From NCBI GenBank assembly GCA_910575495.1, contig CAJTFS010000008.1, positions 1-64,000 of the forward strand: a stretch of DNA of 64,000 nucleotides, written 5' to 3'. The notes below the pieces were generated by a model. It was not told where the DNA came from. It did no database searches and saw only the letters and a list, made by a program, of their open reading frames with translations. Position numbers and translations under genes: made by a program. Below are positions 54,295-63,061 of the stretch, in pieces. Position 1 is the first letter of the stretch. The number at the start of each line of letters is the position of its first letter. This stretch comes from Bacteroidales bacterium (GTDB lineage Bacteria; Bacteroidota; Bacteroidia; Bacteroidales; Rikenellaceae).

Positions 54295-55971
54295 TTATCG
54301 GATCGGAGTGAAGATGTAGATACGCTCCCCGTAAGGCGCGAGTTCCACGCCGTCGAGCACGAACCGGCCCTCGGTCCCGATGGCCCCGTGCCCGGCGAAA
54401 GCGAGCGATGCCGGATCGAACGACTGCACGGCGTACCGGCCCCGGGCGGCCAGATTGACGGTGAGCGGCGTGCGGCCGAGCGCTTCGGACGAATTGTTGT
54501 AAAGATATACGTAGATCGTTTCGCCGCACCGGACGGCCATCGCCTCGGCGGGCGGGCAGATCACCGAAAGCTGCTCGAAAGCACCCTTGCCGTCGGCAAG
54601 CATGCGGTCGGAGATCAGGCGCACGCCGCGGAAATAGGGCATCAGGCCGCGGTTCTCGAAATACTCCCACCACCAGCTCATCGGCGTCAGGGGCGTGGGC
54701 GAGAAGATGCCGTACCAGAGGCCGCGGCGGAAGTCGCGGTCCATCTCCTCGCCGAACTCGTCGAAATTCTTCGACCAGTCCCACTCGTAGCCGAATTCGC
54801 CGATCACGTAGGGTTTTCCGAAGCGGTTTTCGTAGCGGAGTATCTCCGCCGGAATGCCGCCCGTGTTGCAATAGATGTGTTTCTGGTTGATGTCGAGGTC
54901 GGGTACCGAGTTGAGACCCTCGAGGTCGCGGTGCGAGATCGACGTCGTGACGGGGTGTCCGTAGGGATCGATGCTCTTCAGATACTTGCTCATGCGGGCA
55001 TGCCACGCCACGATCTCCTCGGCCGGAATGGGACCTCCGGCGTTGCGGTGCTGGATGTTGTCGATCTCGTTGAAGAACTCCCACATGCCGATGGCCGGGC
55101 TGCAGCCCCAGCGAGCGACGATGTAGCGCAGGCGGTTCATGAAGCGGCGCGCCGGCTCCTCGTCGGTGAAGAAGGCGCGGTCGGCCCGCACGGCGCCCTG
55201 CCCCATGCAGAGCATCGCGTGCACGCCCAGCTCCTCGCACAGCCCGACGAAATGGTCGAGCCGCGCCACGGCGCTCGGGTTGTAGTAGGCGTCCGAGGGG
55301 GTGTAGCGGTGGTTGTTGAAGTGATCCTGCTGGTCGATGGGGAAATTGAAGCCGCACATCCACACGCGGATGAAGTTGCCGCCGTTGCGGGCGAACAGCG
55401 GCAGCATGTAGTCGTAGTTGTACTTGTCGTGCTGCTCGTGCAGTTCCTTGAAGTAGCGCGAGTCGTCGTTGGCGCGCGACTCCCAGCAGATGTTCTCCGC
55501 CACGCCGCGGAAAGGCGTGCCGTCGTCGTAGACCAGCGTCCAATAGTCGCGTGTGTGGAGTATGCCGTGTCCGGCGGCCTCCTGCCGCACGGCGAGCCGC
55601 ACGGGCTTCGAGAGCGAAGTTTGCCGGCCGCGTTCCGTCAGCCGGAACCGGAGGGCATATTCGCCCGCCTGCTGAGGCATGAAGCGCGCCTCCCAGCGCG
55701 AGAGTTGGCCGGACGCGCCCTCGACCCAGTAGCACGGGAGCAGGCGCTCCTCGCCCCCGGGGGTGCGGATGAGCATGTCGAGGGCGACCTCCTCCTGCAG
55801 GAAGGCATTCGAGTAGGTCGCCTTGAGACGCACGGTGAAGTCGATGCGTTCGTAACGCTTCGCCGTTGCGGCCGACGGTTCGACCGAACGGATCTGCGCC
55901 CGCATGCCCGCCACCGAGCAGAGTGCAAGCAAGGACAGGATCGCTTTTTTCATGGTTCGTTTGGTTTTCAT
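54295..55971 (-). CDS. DUF5060 + GH5-like glycoside hydrolase
   Basis: 558 aa from MKTKRTMKKAILSLLALCSV (signal peptide, cleavage near MRA-Q). The N-terminal domain (about 28-130) matches DUF5060 in type. The barrel has acid/base Glu302 in WEFFNEIDNI and nucleophile Glu392 in VIGEFGYEWDW, and a C-terminal beta domain (about 465-558) contains YVYLYNNSSEALGRTPL. Alternative starts: 55953 (MKKAIL) or 56010. The latter would put an RNA hairpin (55975-56004) inside the coding region and is rejected. Probably a periplasmic beta-glycanase acting with the GH2 enzyme 12 bases downstream. Confidence 0.85.
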   Translation of the reverse strand: MKTKRTMKKAILSLLALCSVAGMRAQIRSVEPSAATAKRYERIDFTVRLKATYSNAFLQEEVALDMLIRTPGGEERLLPCYWVEGASGQLSRWEARFMPQQAGEYALRFRLTERGRQTSLSKPVRLAVRQEAAGHGILHTRDYWTLVYDDGTPFRGVAENICWESRANDDSRYFKELHEQHDKYNYDYMLPLFARNGGNFIRVWMCGFNFPIDQQDHFNNHRYTPSDAYYNPSAVARLDHFVGLCEELGVHAMLCMGQGAVRADRAFFTDEEPARRFMNRLRYIVARWGCSPAIGMWEFFNEIDNIQHRNAGGPIPAEEIVAWHARMSKYLKSIDPYGHPVTTSISHRDLEGLNSVPDLDINQKHIYCNTGGIPAEILRYENRFGKPYVIGEFGYEWDWSKNFDEFGEEMDRDFRRGLWYGIFSPTPLTPMSWWWEYFENRGLMPYFRGVRLISDRMLADGKGAFEQLSVICPPAEAMAVRCGETIYVYLYNNSSEALGRTPLTVNLAARGRYAVQSFDPASLAFAGHGAIGTEGRFVLDGVELAPYGERIYIFTPIR

Positions 55972-55974
55972 GAA

Positions 55975-56004
55975 CGATATGCCTCCCTTACAAGAGGCAT
56001 ATCG
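55975..56004 (-). promoter_or_regulatory. Intercistronic hairpin in the mannan operon
   Basis: Perfect 11-bp stem CGATATGCCTC/GAGGCATATCG with an 8-base loop, between the lipoprotein stop and the GH5 start. No T run follows, and the next ATG begins 4 bases later. It may stabilise the upstream susCD messages or reduce enzyme translation. Confidence 0.7.
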
Positions 56005-56029
56005 GTTCATCGGGGTTCGTAAAAGATGA

Positions 56030-56581
56030 TTACAGCAGGGCTTTCAGCGCATCGACGTCGACCACCACGGCGGTCACCGTTCCCCGCTCGGCCAGTTCGT
56101 AGGCCGAAGGCTCGGAGATGCCGACCGCCAGGACCCACTTCTTGCCGGCATATTCGGACCGGGTCAGCGACGACACGGGGATGGCCAGGTAGAACGATTC
56201 GCCGCTCCGGCCTTTCGGCACGGTCACCGATTCGGGCAGCGAATAGACCTCGGGCATCGCCTCGCCGCCGAAAGCGGCCGCGGCTTCGGCCGTCGCCGGA
56301 AGCGAGACGCCGACTTTCACCGTAAAACCGCCGGCCTTGTCGAAACTTCCCGAGCGCATGACGCCCAGGATGATGCGCACCTCGCCCTCCTCGACCCGGA
56401 AGTTGTAGGTGTTCACGCTGCTGCTCGCAGGCACAGCGTAGGAGTTGTCGAGTCCGCCGGTCGAAAGCGCCTGCGGCATATAGATCCTGGAGAATCCGTA
56501 GTCGGCGTCGCCGTCCCCCTCGCAGGCCGTGAAAGCCAATGCACAGAACGCCGCCAGCAACAAAAACAGTCTGTTTTTCAT
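56030..56581 (-). CDS. DUF1735-type surface glycan-binding lipoprotein
   Basis: 183 aa with a lipobox (LAFTAC, Cys20) followed by an acidic EGDGDAD stretch typical of lipoprotein export to the Bacteroidetes surface. The remaining single beta-sandwich-like domain (IYMPQALSTGGLDNSYAVPA, VKVGVSLPAT...) resembles DUF1735 / BT_3987-like N-terminal domains. It occupies the place of SusE/SusF-type proteins directly after a SusCD pair, so glycan binding at the cell surface is inferred. It is unusually short, lacking a C-terminal binding module. Confidence 0.75.
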   Translation of the reverse strand: MKNRLFLLLAAFCALAFTACEGDGDADYGFSRIYMPQALSTGGLDNSYAVPASSSVNTYNFRVEEGEVRIILGVMRSGSFDKAGGFTVKVGVSLPATAEAAAAFGGEAMPEVYSLPESVTVPKGRSGESFYLAIPVSSLTRSEYAGKKWVLAVGISEPSAYELAERGTVTAVVVDVDALKALL

Positions 56582-56605
56582 GATTTTCTCGAATATGGAA
56601 TTGAA

Positions 56606-58279
56606 TTAATAACCGGGATTCTGCTCGAGCGTATGGTGGGAGTTCACCACTTCCGAACGCGTGAAGGGCATGTAGTAGTTCCGTTCGAGGAAGGTGCGGC
56701 CGGCAACGTCGGCCACCTTGTACGACCAGGCGTTCTCGCCCGTCTTGGTCACTTTCACGCCGCGCACCGGCTTGTTGAGCACCTCCATCGCATCCTTCCA
56801 GCGCAACAGGTCCCAATAGCGGTGATCCTCGAACGCCAGCTCGATGCGGCGCTCGTGCTTGACGGCCTTGCGGAACTCGGCCGGATCGGTCGTCGTCACC
56901 ACGGGCAGCCCGGCACTCGCGCGGTCACGCACCAGCTGAAGCGCATCGCGGGCCGAAAGCGAATAGCCCGCAGGGCCGTAGGCGTCGGGACCGTAGGCCT
57001 CGTTCATCGCCTCGGCGTAGTTGAGCAGCACTTCGGCATAACGGTAGGCCACCCAGTTGTGCTGCGCCTTGGCGCCGTGCGTGAGGTCGAGGTCGTCGGT
57101 GAGGAACTTCTTGAGGTAGTAGCCCGTGCGGCTTGCGTTGGGCTTCGACATGTCGTCGCTGCCGCCGGCCGACTGGTCGATCGTGCGGCCGTTCCAGCGG
57201 CTGCCGTTGGTCACGATGCTCGCCGCCAGGCGCGGGTCGCGGTTGGCATAGGGATCCGCCGGGTCCGCGGCGCCGATCAGCTCGTAGGCGTCGACCAGAT
57301 TCTGCGTCGGCGTCACGCCCGAAGCTCCGCCCTGCGTGGCGATGGGATAGTTCTTGGTCTCCATGTTGCTCGACTGCTCGCGCCGCACGGCATAGATGGT
57401 CTCCGTGCTCGCCAGGCTGTTGTTGCCCTGGAAATAGGCGCCGTAATCGCTGGCCAGCGAATAGCTCAGCTCGGGATGCGAGATGATTTCGTAGGCCGCG
57501 GCGGCCGCCCGCTCCCAGCGCTTCGGATCGTTGTTAGGATTGTGCAGCGGCGAAGCGGCGTAGAGCAGCACGCGGGCCTTGATGGCCAGGGCGGCGCCCA
57601 GCGTGAAGCGGCCGTTGCGGTCGTTGAACGAACTCCAGTCGACGGCCAGCTCGTCCTTGCATCCGTCGATCTGCGAAACGATGTATTCCACCACCTCGTC
57701 GTACTTGGCGCGGGGGTAGAACTTCCCGGCCGCATACTGCGTCTCGACGATGGGCACGCCGCCGTACATCTTGATAAGCTCGGCATAGTAATAGGCCCGC
57801 GCCACGTGCGCCTCGGCCCGGTACCAGCGCAGCGACGCCAGGTCGCGCTCGTAGCTCGGACGGTCGGAGATCGTATCGCGGTTCATGCCCACCATGTACT
57901 CGCCCTTGCCGCCGGCCGTGTATTCGAGGAAGTGGTTGGCCGCCCGGATGCCCTCGTAATAGTTGGTATAGAGGTTCGACAACGGATTGAGGTTGGCGTT
58001 GATGACTCCCTTGTTGAAATAGGTGGCATCGCTCTGCACGAGGGTCTGCTGCGCCTCGTCGGTGGCGGCGGCGAAGAGGTTGCCGTCGAGCATCGTGAAG
58101 CCGTAGCCGACCGGCGTATAGAACGCATTGCCGAAATTCCACAACGTACTGAGCGTCGTCTCGATCGTCTCGCCCGTTGCGTTCTGGTCGAGGCTCGTAT
58201 CGAGAAAATCGCTGCATCCGACACCGGTCGCGACAAGTGCCGAAACGAACGCCGACTTGAATATGGATCTTGCTTTCAT
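56606..58279 (-). CDS. susD: SusD-like outer-membrane lipoprotein (pair 2)
   Basis: 557 aa, lipobox VGC (Cys22) followed by SDFLDTSLDQN. The SusD pattern includes ALRWYRAEAHVARAYYY-type helices (SLRWYRAEAHVARAYYYAEL), KMYGGVPIVE, the RRIELAFEDHRYWDLLRWKD motif and the terminal LEQNPGY. It caps the SusC barrel and binds the incoming glycan. Located 19 bases after its susC partner. Confidence 0.95.
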   Translation of the reverse strand: MKARSIFKSAFVSALVATGVGCSDFLDTSLDQNATGETIETTLSTLWNFGNAFYTPVGYGFTMLDGNLFAAATDEAQQTLVQSDATYFNKGVINANLNPLSNLYTNYYEGIRAANHFLEYTAGGKGEYMVGMNRDTISDRPSYERDLASLRWYRAEAHVARAYYYAELIKMYGGVPIVETQYAAGKFYPRAKYDEVVEYIVSQIDGCKDELAVDWSSFNDRNGRFTLGAALAIKARVLLYAASPLHNPNNDPKRWERAAAAAYEIISHPELSYSLASDYGAYFQGNNSLASTETIYAVRREQSSNMETKNYPIATQGGASGVTPTQNLVDAYELIGAADPADPYANRDPRLAASIVTNGSRWNGRTIDQSAGGSDDMSKPNASRTGYYLKKFLTDDLDLTHGAKAQHNWVAYRYAEVLLNYAEAMNEAYGPDAYGPAGYSLSARDALQLVRDRASAGLPVVTTTDPAEFRKAVKHERRIELAFEDHRYWDLLRWKDAMEVLNKPVRGVKVTKTGENAWSYKVADVAGRTFLERNYYMPFTRSEVVNSHHTLEQNPGY

Positions 58280-58298
58280 GGTAACGTCGATGATTAGG

Positions 58299-61166
58299 TT
58301 AGAAAGTGAGGTTTACGCCGATGTTGTAGCTTTTCAACACCGGATAGCGGTACGAAAGCAGCTCCGGGTCGATGCGGTAGTCGGACATCAGGCCGCTCGC
58401 CGTGAAAGGATTGGTCACGTTGAGATAGATGCGGAAGTCGCTGATGCCCGCGGCCCGGAACTTCGCGTGGTGCCTGAAGCTGTAACCCAACTCGATGTTG
58501 CGCACGCGCAGGAAGTTGCGGCTTCTGACCCAGAACGAGCTCAACTGGTAGTTGTTGTCGTTGCTCTGCGTCGTCAGACGCGGATAGGTGGCCGTCTCGC
58601 GCGTGTCGATGCCCTGTTCGGGATAGTAGGCCCAGGCACCCTCGGCGATCGGGAAGGCGTTGCCGTTGTCGACGAACGCGCGGGTCTGTACGGCGTTGTC
58701 CATCAGACTGAACGAAGCGCCGGCAATGCCGTGCAGCAGGAAGCTCAGGTCGAAACCGCGGTAGTTGAACTGCGCACCCAGCGTATAGGTCCATTCGGGA
58801 TGGAGCGACTTGCCGATCTTCGTCACGTCGTTCTGGTCGATGAAGCCGCTGTTGTCCAGGTCGCGGTACTTCAGGTCGCCCGGCCGGACGGCTCCGAACA
58901 TGGGCTGCGGCAGATCGGCGCGCAGCGTGCCGTCGGCCTCGAAGTCGTCGATGTCATAGAAACCGTCGGCCACCAGACCGATCAGCGTACCGTAGGGACG
59001 GCCCGTCTGAGCGTTGTAGCCGTACATCGGCGCCACCTCGGCCATGTAGTCGATCTTGTTGCGGTTGAACGACACCGAACCGTTGATCGCATAGCCCCAG
59101 TCGCCGCGCTGGTCGGACCACAGGGCACTCACCTCGAAGCCCTTGTTGGTCATCTTGCCGACGTTGTTGAAGTAGTAGTTCTTGCCGTAGTAGCCCATCA
59201 TCGAGTTGTCGAGCGTCAGGATGTCCGTGCGCTTGTCGAGGAAGGCATCGGCCGTAATATGGAGCTTGCCGAACAGCGAGGCGTCGATACCGATGTTGTA
59301 CTTGTTGCTCTTTTCGGCATGCACGTCGGGATTGGGCATGAACATCTGCACGAGCGACCCCTGCCACTGTCCTTCGGGGTTGCCCATATAGAACGCTCCG
59401 ACGTAGGAATCGGTATAGTAGTCCTTGAACAGATAGCGGCCGTTCGACGAATAGCCCGACAGGGCGCCCGTCGCGCCCGAATCGGCAAAACCGCTCCGGC
59501 CGTACGACAGACGCAGCTTGAGCAGATCGACGCTCTTCGAATCTTTCAGGAACGCCTCGTTCGAAACCACCCAGGCGGCCGACACCGAAGGATAGAAGGC
59601 CCACTGGTTGCCCGGCGCGAAGGCGTCGTTGCCGAAGTAGGAGAAGCCGAATTCGGCGATGTAGCGGTCGGCATAGCTGTAGTTGACGCGGCCGTTGAGA
59701 TTCAGATAGTGGTACTTGTAGGAGAAGTAGCCGTCGCCGTTGTAGGCCGAGATGTGGAAATTGGCGGCAGCGCTCAGCGCATGGCGGCCGAAGGTGTTGT
59801 CATAGCCCAGCACGATCTTGCCCTGCTTCCAGTCTTCCATGCCGTCCGAACCGTAGCCGCTGGCTTGCAGCGAGGTGTCCTCGTCGGTGGTCGTGCGCTC
59901 GCCGTTCTGGTAGCGGGCATAGTTGCGCGTCTTGCTGTAGCCGCTGTTGGTGAGGGTGTTGAACGAAAAGGCCTCGCGCAGGTAGAGACCCGGCGTGATG
60001 AAATCCAGCCGCTCCACCAGCTCGAAGTTGCCCTGCAGCACGCGCGACTGGTTCTGACGCCATCCCAGGGCGTTGACCGACGCCACGGGGTTGCTGTTGT
60101 AGACCGACGTGCCCGACCAGCGGGTGCGCTCGGCGTTGTCCCACACCTCGTAGATGTTCGACGGATAGCGCGACAGGTTGTAGAACAGGTCGTCGGTTCC
60201 GATGTTCGGGCGCCGGCCGCGCTCGATGCGGCCGCCCAGGTCGACGCGTGCCTCGATGAAGCGGAAGACCTTGAAGTCGAGGTTGGCGCGCAGGCTGTAG
60301 CGCTCGTACATGCGGTTCGACCGCGCGTCGCTGCGCTTCACGTCGTAGAGACCCTGCTGGTTGAGATAGTTGAGCATCACATTGTAGCGGGCCGCTTCGG
60401 TTCCGCCGCGCACGGCGACGTCGCCGTCGATCGTGTAGCCCGCCTTGCGCAGCGTCTCGTCCTGCCAGTCGACGTTGGTGCCCGTGCCGTTGCGGTAGGC
60501 CTCCAACTGCCCGCTGCTGTAGTAGGGATTCCAGAAGCCGGCGTCGTTGCTCACGGCCTGGTTGTAGAGCGTGGCATAGCCGTAGGAGTCGAGCGGCTTG
60601 GCCATCGTAGTGGCCTGCTGCACGCCGTAGCGCACCGAAGCGCTCACCTTGACCGGACCCACCTGGCCGCGCTTGGTTTCGATCCAGATCACGCCGTTGG
60701 CGCCGCGCTCGCCGAAGATGGCCAGCGCCGCACCGTCCTTGAGCACCGAGACGCGCTCGATCTCGGCCGGCGAGAGGTAGGCGATGTAGCTGGCATTGAC
60801 CTCGAAGCCGTCGACGAAGATCTTGGCGCTGTTATAGTTGGCGTTGCCGTAGGAGCCGATGCCGCGGATGAGCCAGCTGGCCATGTCGTTGCTCGGCTCG
60901 CCCGACCCCTGGAAAAGCGTCATGCCGGCGAACTGTCCGGCGAAGCTGTTCGTGAGGTTGGTCGCCGTCGTTTTGCGGAGCGTCTCGCCGCCGACCGAGG
61001 AGATGGCACCCGTCGTGCGTGCGGACGACGTTCCGAAGAGCATTTCGGGGCCCGCCGGCGCCTGGACATGCGCGCTGTCGGCCGCCGGCTGTCCGCTTCG
61101 GGCGGAAGCCGTGCCCAGCGAGACGAATCCCGCAAGAAGCAAGGTATGGATGATGTATTTGTTCAT
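58299..61166 (-). CDS. susC: SusC-like TonB-dependent transporter (pair 2), without N-terminal regulatory domain
   Basis: 955 aa. After a signal peptide (MNKYIIHTLLLAGFVSLGTA) and a short linker the plug begins directly at GAISSVGGETLRKTTATNLT, with the SusC hallmark FVDGFEVNASYIAYLSPAEI and VLKDGAALAIFGERGANGVI. The usual carboxypeptidase-regulatory-like beta domain (about 80 residues) is missing. The barrel ends with the C-terminal aromatic YNIGVNLTF. It imports oligosaccharides through the outer membrane with the TonB system. Starts 35 bases after the upstream susD. Confidence 0.95.
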   Translation of the reverse strand: MNKYIIHTLLLAGFVSLGTASARSGQPAADSAHVQAPAGPEMLFGTSSARTTGAISSVGGETLRKTTATNLTNSFAGQFAGMTLFQGSGEPSNDMASWLIRGIGSYGNANYNSAKIFVDGFEVNASYIAYLSPAEIERVSVLKDGAALAIFGERGANGVIWIETKRGQVGPVKVSASVRYGVQQATTMAKPLDSYGYATLYNQAVSNDAGFWNPYYSSGQLEAYRNGTGTNVDWQDETLRKAGYTIDGDVAVRGGTEAARYNVMLNYLNQQGLYDVKRSDARSNRMYERYSLRANLDFKVFRFIEARVDLGGRIERGRRPNIGTDDLFYNLSRYPSNIYEVWDNAERTRWSGTSVYNSNPVASVNALGWRQNQSRVLQGNFELVERLDFITPGLYLREAFSFNTLTNSGYSKTRNYARYQNGERTTTDEDTSLQASGYGSDGMEDWKQGKIVLGYDNTFGRHALSAAANFHISAYNGDGYFSYKYHYLNLNGRVNYSYADRYIAEFGFSYFGNDAFAPGNQWAFYPSVSAAWVVSNEAFLKDSKSVDLLKLRLSYGRSGFADSGATGALSGYSSNGRYLFKDYYTDSYVGAFYMGNPEGQWQGSLVQMFMPNPDVHAEKSNKYNIGIDASLFGKLHITADAFLDKRTDILTLDNSMMGYYGKNYYFNNVGKMTNKGFEVSALWSDQRGDWGYAINGSVSFNRNKIDYMAEVAPMYGYNAQTGRPYGTLIGLVADGFYDIDDFEADGTLRADLPQPMFGAVRPGDLKYRDLDNSGFIDQNDVTKIGKSLHPEWTYTLGAQFNYRGFDLSFLLHGIAGASFSLMDNAVQTRAFVDNGNAFPIAEGAWAYYPEQGIDTRETATYPRLTTQSNDNNYQLSSFWVRSRNFLRVRNIELGYSFRHHAKFRAAGISDFRIYLNVTNPFTASGLMSDYRIDPELLSYRYPVLKSYNIGVNLTF

Positions 61167-61201
61167 GGTCGAATCTGTTTTTAAGTAAAAGGCTGCGAAG
61201 A

Positions 61202-63043
61202 CTAATAACCGGGGTTCTGCACCAGCGTCCCTTTGTTGATCTCCGACTGCGGAATCGGCTCAAGGTACATCTTGGGATTCCAGGTCGATTCGTAGGCCAC
61301 GGCGTCCCAGTAGGACTCGACAGCCTCCCGGAGGTTGAACGAACCCGAATGGCCCGACTTGATCTTGAACTGCAATTCGCGCATCTTGCCGCCGATGATG
61401 CCGTTGGCGATGTTCTCGTCCTTCCAGTGCTTCACATCGTAGTAGCGGTGGTTCTCGCGGTAGAGTTCGATGGCACGTTCGCGGCGGATCAGCTTGCGCA
61501 GCGCATCCTGGCCGGTCTCGGCGATGGCCGGCAGGCCGGCACGGTTGTGCACCTTGTTGAGGTTCTCCAGCGCCTTGGCCGCATTGCCCTTCTCGTTGTA
61601 GGCTTCGGCCAGGTTGAGATAGATTTCGGCCATGCGGAAAAGCGGCTGTTCGTACCACACGCGCGAACCGGCCTTGTAGTAGAACTTCGTGGGGGCCGCG
61701 CAGCCCCTGCCCTCGCCCTGGGCGCCGGGGAAGTTGTTGTCCTTGCTGGCATTGGCCGTCTGACGGCCCCAGTTCAGCGCCGTCCAGCGCGAATCGCCCT
61801 GGTTGTTGAAAGCGTCGAAGCCGATGAAGATGTTGTCGGCCTTGGCGCGCGGCTCGATCGCCTCGATGTTGGCCAGCCACTCCTCGACAGGCCGGGGCGC
61901 CGGCTCGCCGAGCTTGGGCCAGTTGGCGTAATCCGAACCGTCGGCCTTGTAGTAGAACTCCAGGAAGTTGGTCATCAGACCGCTCTGGTCGGTGTCATAG
62001 CGGTTGTTGCCCCAGTAAGGCGAATAGTTGTTGTAGTAGAAGATGGCGCTCGCAGGCCACGACCACATGTTGGTGTCGTTGTTCTTGTAGGCCAGCAGCA
62101 CCTCGCGGTTGGCGGGCGTCGAAGTGGCCGTCGCATAATCGTCGAAAGCGTTGGGGTTGGGCTGTCCCTCGCCGGCCGCGCCCGTGTTGATGAGCGCATA
62201 GTTGTTGGCGGCGGCCCACGCCAGCACCGCCTCGTTGGCCTCGATGGCCTGCTGCCAGCGGGTCTCGTCGGTCGAGCCGAAACATACCAGCTCGTCGTGC
62301 GCGCCGCTCAGATAGGGCGTCGCCGAGTTGAAGAGCGGACGGGCCGCGAAGAGCAGCGTACGGGCCTTGATGGCCAGCACGGCGCCGCGCGTCATGCGCC
62401 CCTGGTCGGCAGCGCTCCAGTCGCCCTCGGGAAGCCCGTCGTAGGCCTCGTCGCAGAGTTCGAGGATGTAGTCGAGCGTATCCTCCAGCGAGGAGCGGCC
62501 CACGTTCACGGCAGGCTCGGCCGCATTGGCGAAGTCCTTGCGCACGATCGGCAGACCGCCGTAGCGGTAGAACATGCCCATGTAGCGGTAGGCGATCAGC
62601 GCCGTGACCTCGGCCTTGATGTAGTCTTTCTCCTCCTGCGTCATGTCGGGCACGCGGTCGATGTTGGTTTTCACGAGAAAACAGTCGCGGATATAGGCCC
62701 AGTTGTTGCCGAAATGTTCCGAACCGGCATCCGAGCCGTCCGTACCGTTCACGTCGAGACCCGACTGGGTGATGGTATAGGTGCCGTGCCACGAGTAGCC
62801 GCGCGACACCTCGCCGCAGAGCGCGCCCAGCGTACCGTGCCCGACGCCCCAGCCGCCCGGAAGACCGTGGAGCAGCGACTGGCGGTAGCAGGTCATCAGC
62901 GCGCTTTTGGCGTTCTTGGCCGAACCGTAGACCTCCTTGAGGTCCACCGTGCCGGTCGTATCGGGCATCTGGAGGAACATGTCCTGGCAGGAGAACAGCC
63001 CCAGCGAGCCCAGCAGCATCATGGAAACAAGTATTTTTTTCAT
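61202..63043 (-). CDS. susD: SusD-like outer-membrane lipoprotein (pair 1)
   Basis: 613 aa, lipobox LFSC (Cys19) then QDMFLQMPDTTGTVDL. SusD features include AYRYMGMFYRYGGLPIV, YLNLAEAYNEKGNAAKALE, RRERAIELYRENHRYYDVKH and the ending INKGTLVQNPGY. It is clearly different in sequence from the second SusD, so the two pairs are not a recent duplication and may handle different oligosaccharides. 18 bases after the SusC partner. Confidence 0.95.
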   Translation of the reverse strand: MKKILVSMMLLGSLGLFSCQDMFLQMPDTTGTVDLKEVYGSAKNAKSALMTCYRQSLLHGLPGGWGVGHGTLGALCGEVSRGYSWHGTYTITQSGLDVNGTDGSDAGSEHFGNNWAYIRDCFLVKTNIDRVPDMTQEEKDYIKAEVTALIAYRYMGMFYRYGGLPIVRKDFANAAEPAVNVGRSSLEDTLDYILELCDEAYDGLPEGDWSAADQGRMTRGAVLAIKARTLLFAARPLFNSATPYLSGAHDELVCFGSTDETRWQQAIEANEAVLAWAAANNYALINTGAAGEGQPNPNAFDDYATATSTPANREVLLAYKNNDTNMWSWPASAIFYYNNYSPYWGNNRYDTDQSGLMTNFLEFYYKADGSDYANWPKLGEPAPRPVEEWLANIEAIEPRAKADNIFIGFDAFNNQGDSRWTALNWGRQTANASKDNNFPGAQGEGRGCAAPTKFYYKAGSRVWYEQPLFRMAEIYLNLAEAYNEKGNAAKALENLNKVHNRAGLPAIAETGQDALRKLIRRERAIELYRENHRYYDVKHWKDENIANGIIGGKMRELQFKIKSGHSGSFNLREAVESYWDAVAYESTWNPKMYLEPIPQSEINKGTLVQNPGY

Positions 63044-63061
63044 AATCAGCTTCGGAAGGTT

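Noticed and set aside
58128..61184. 1018-codon plus-strand frame opposite susC/susD
   Set aside because: Antisense shadow of the SusCD genes.
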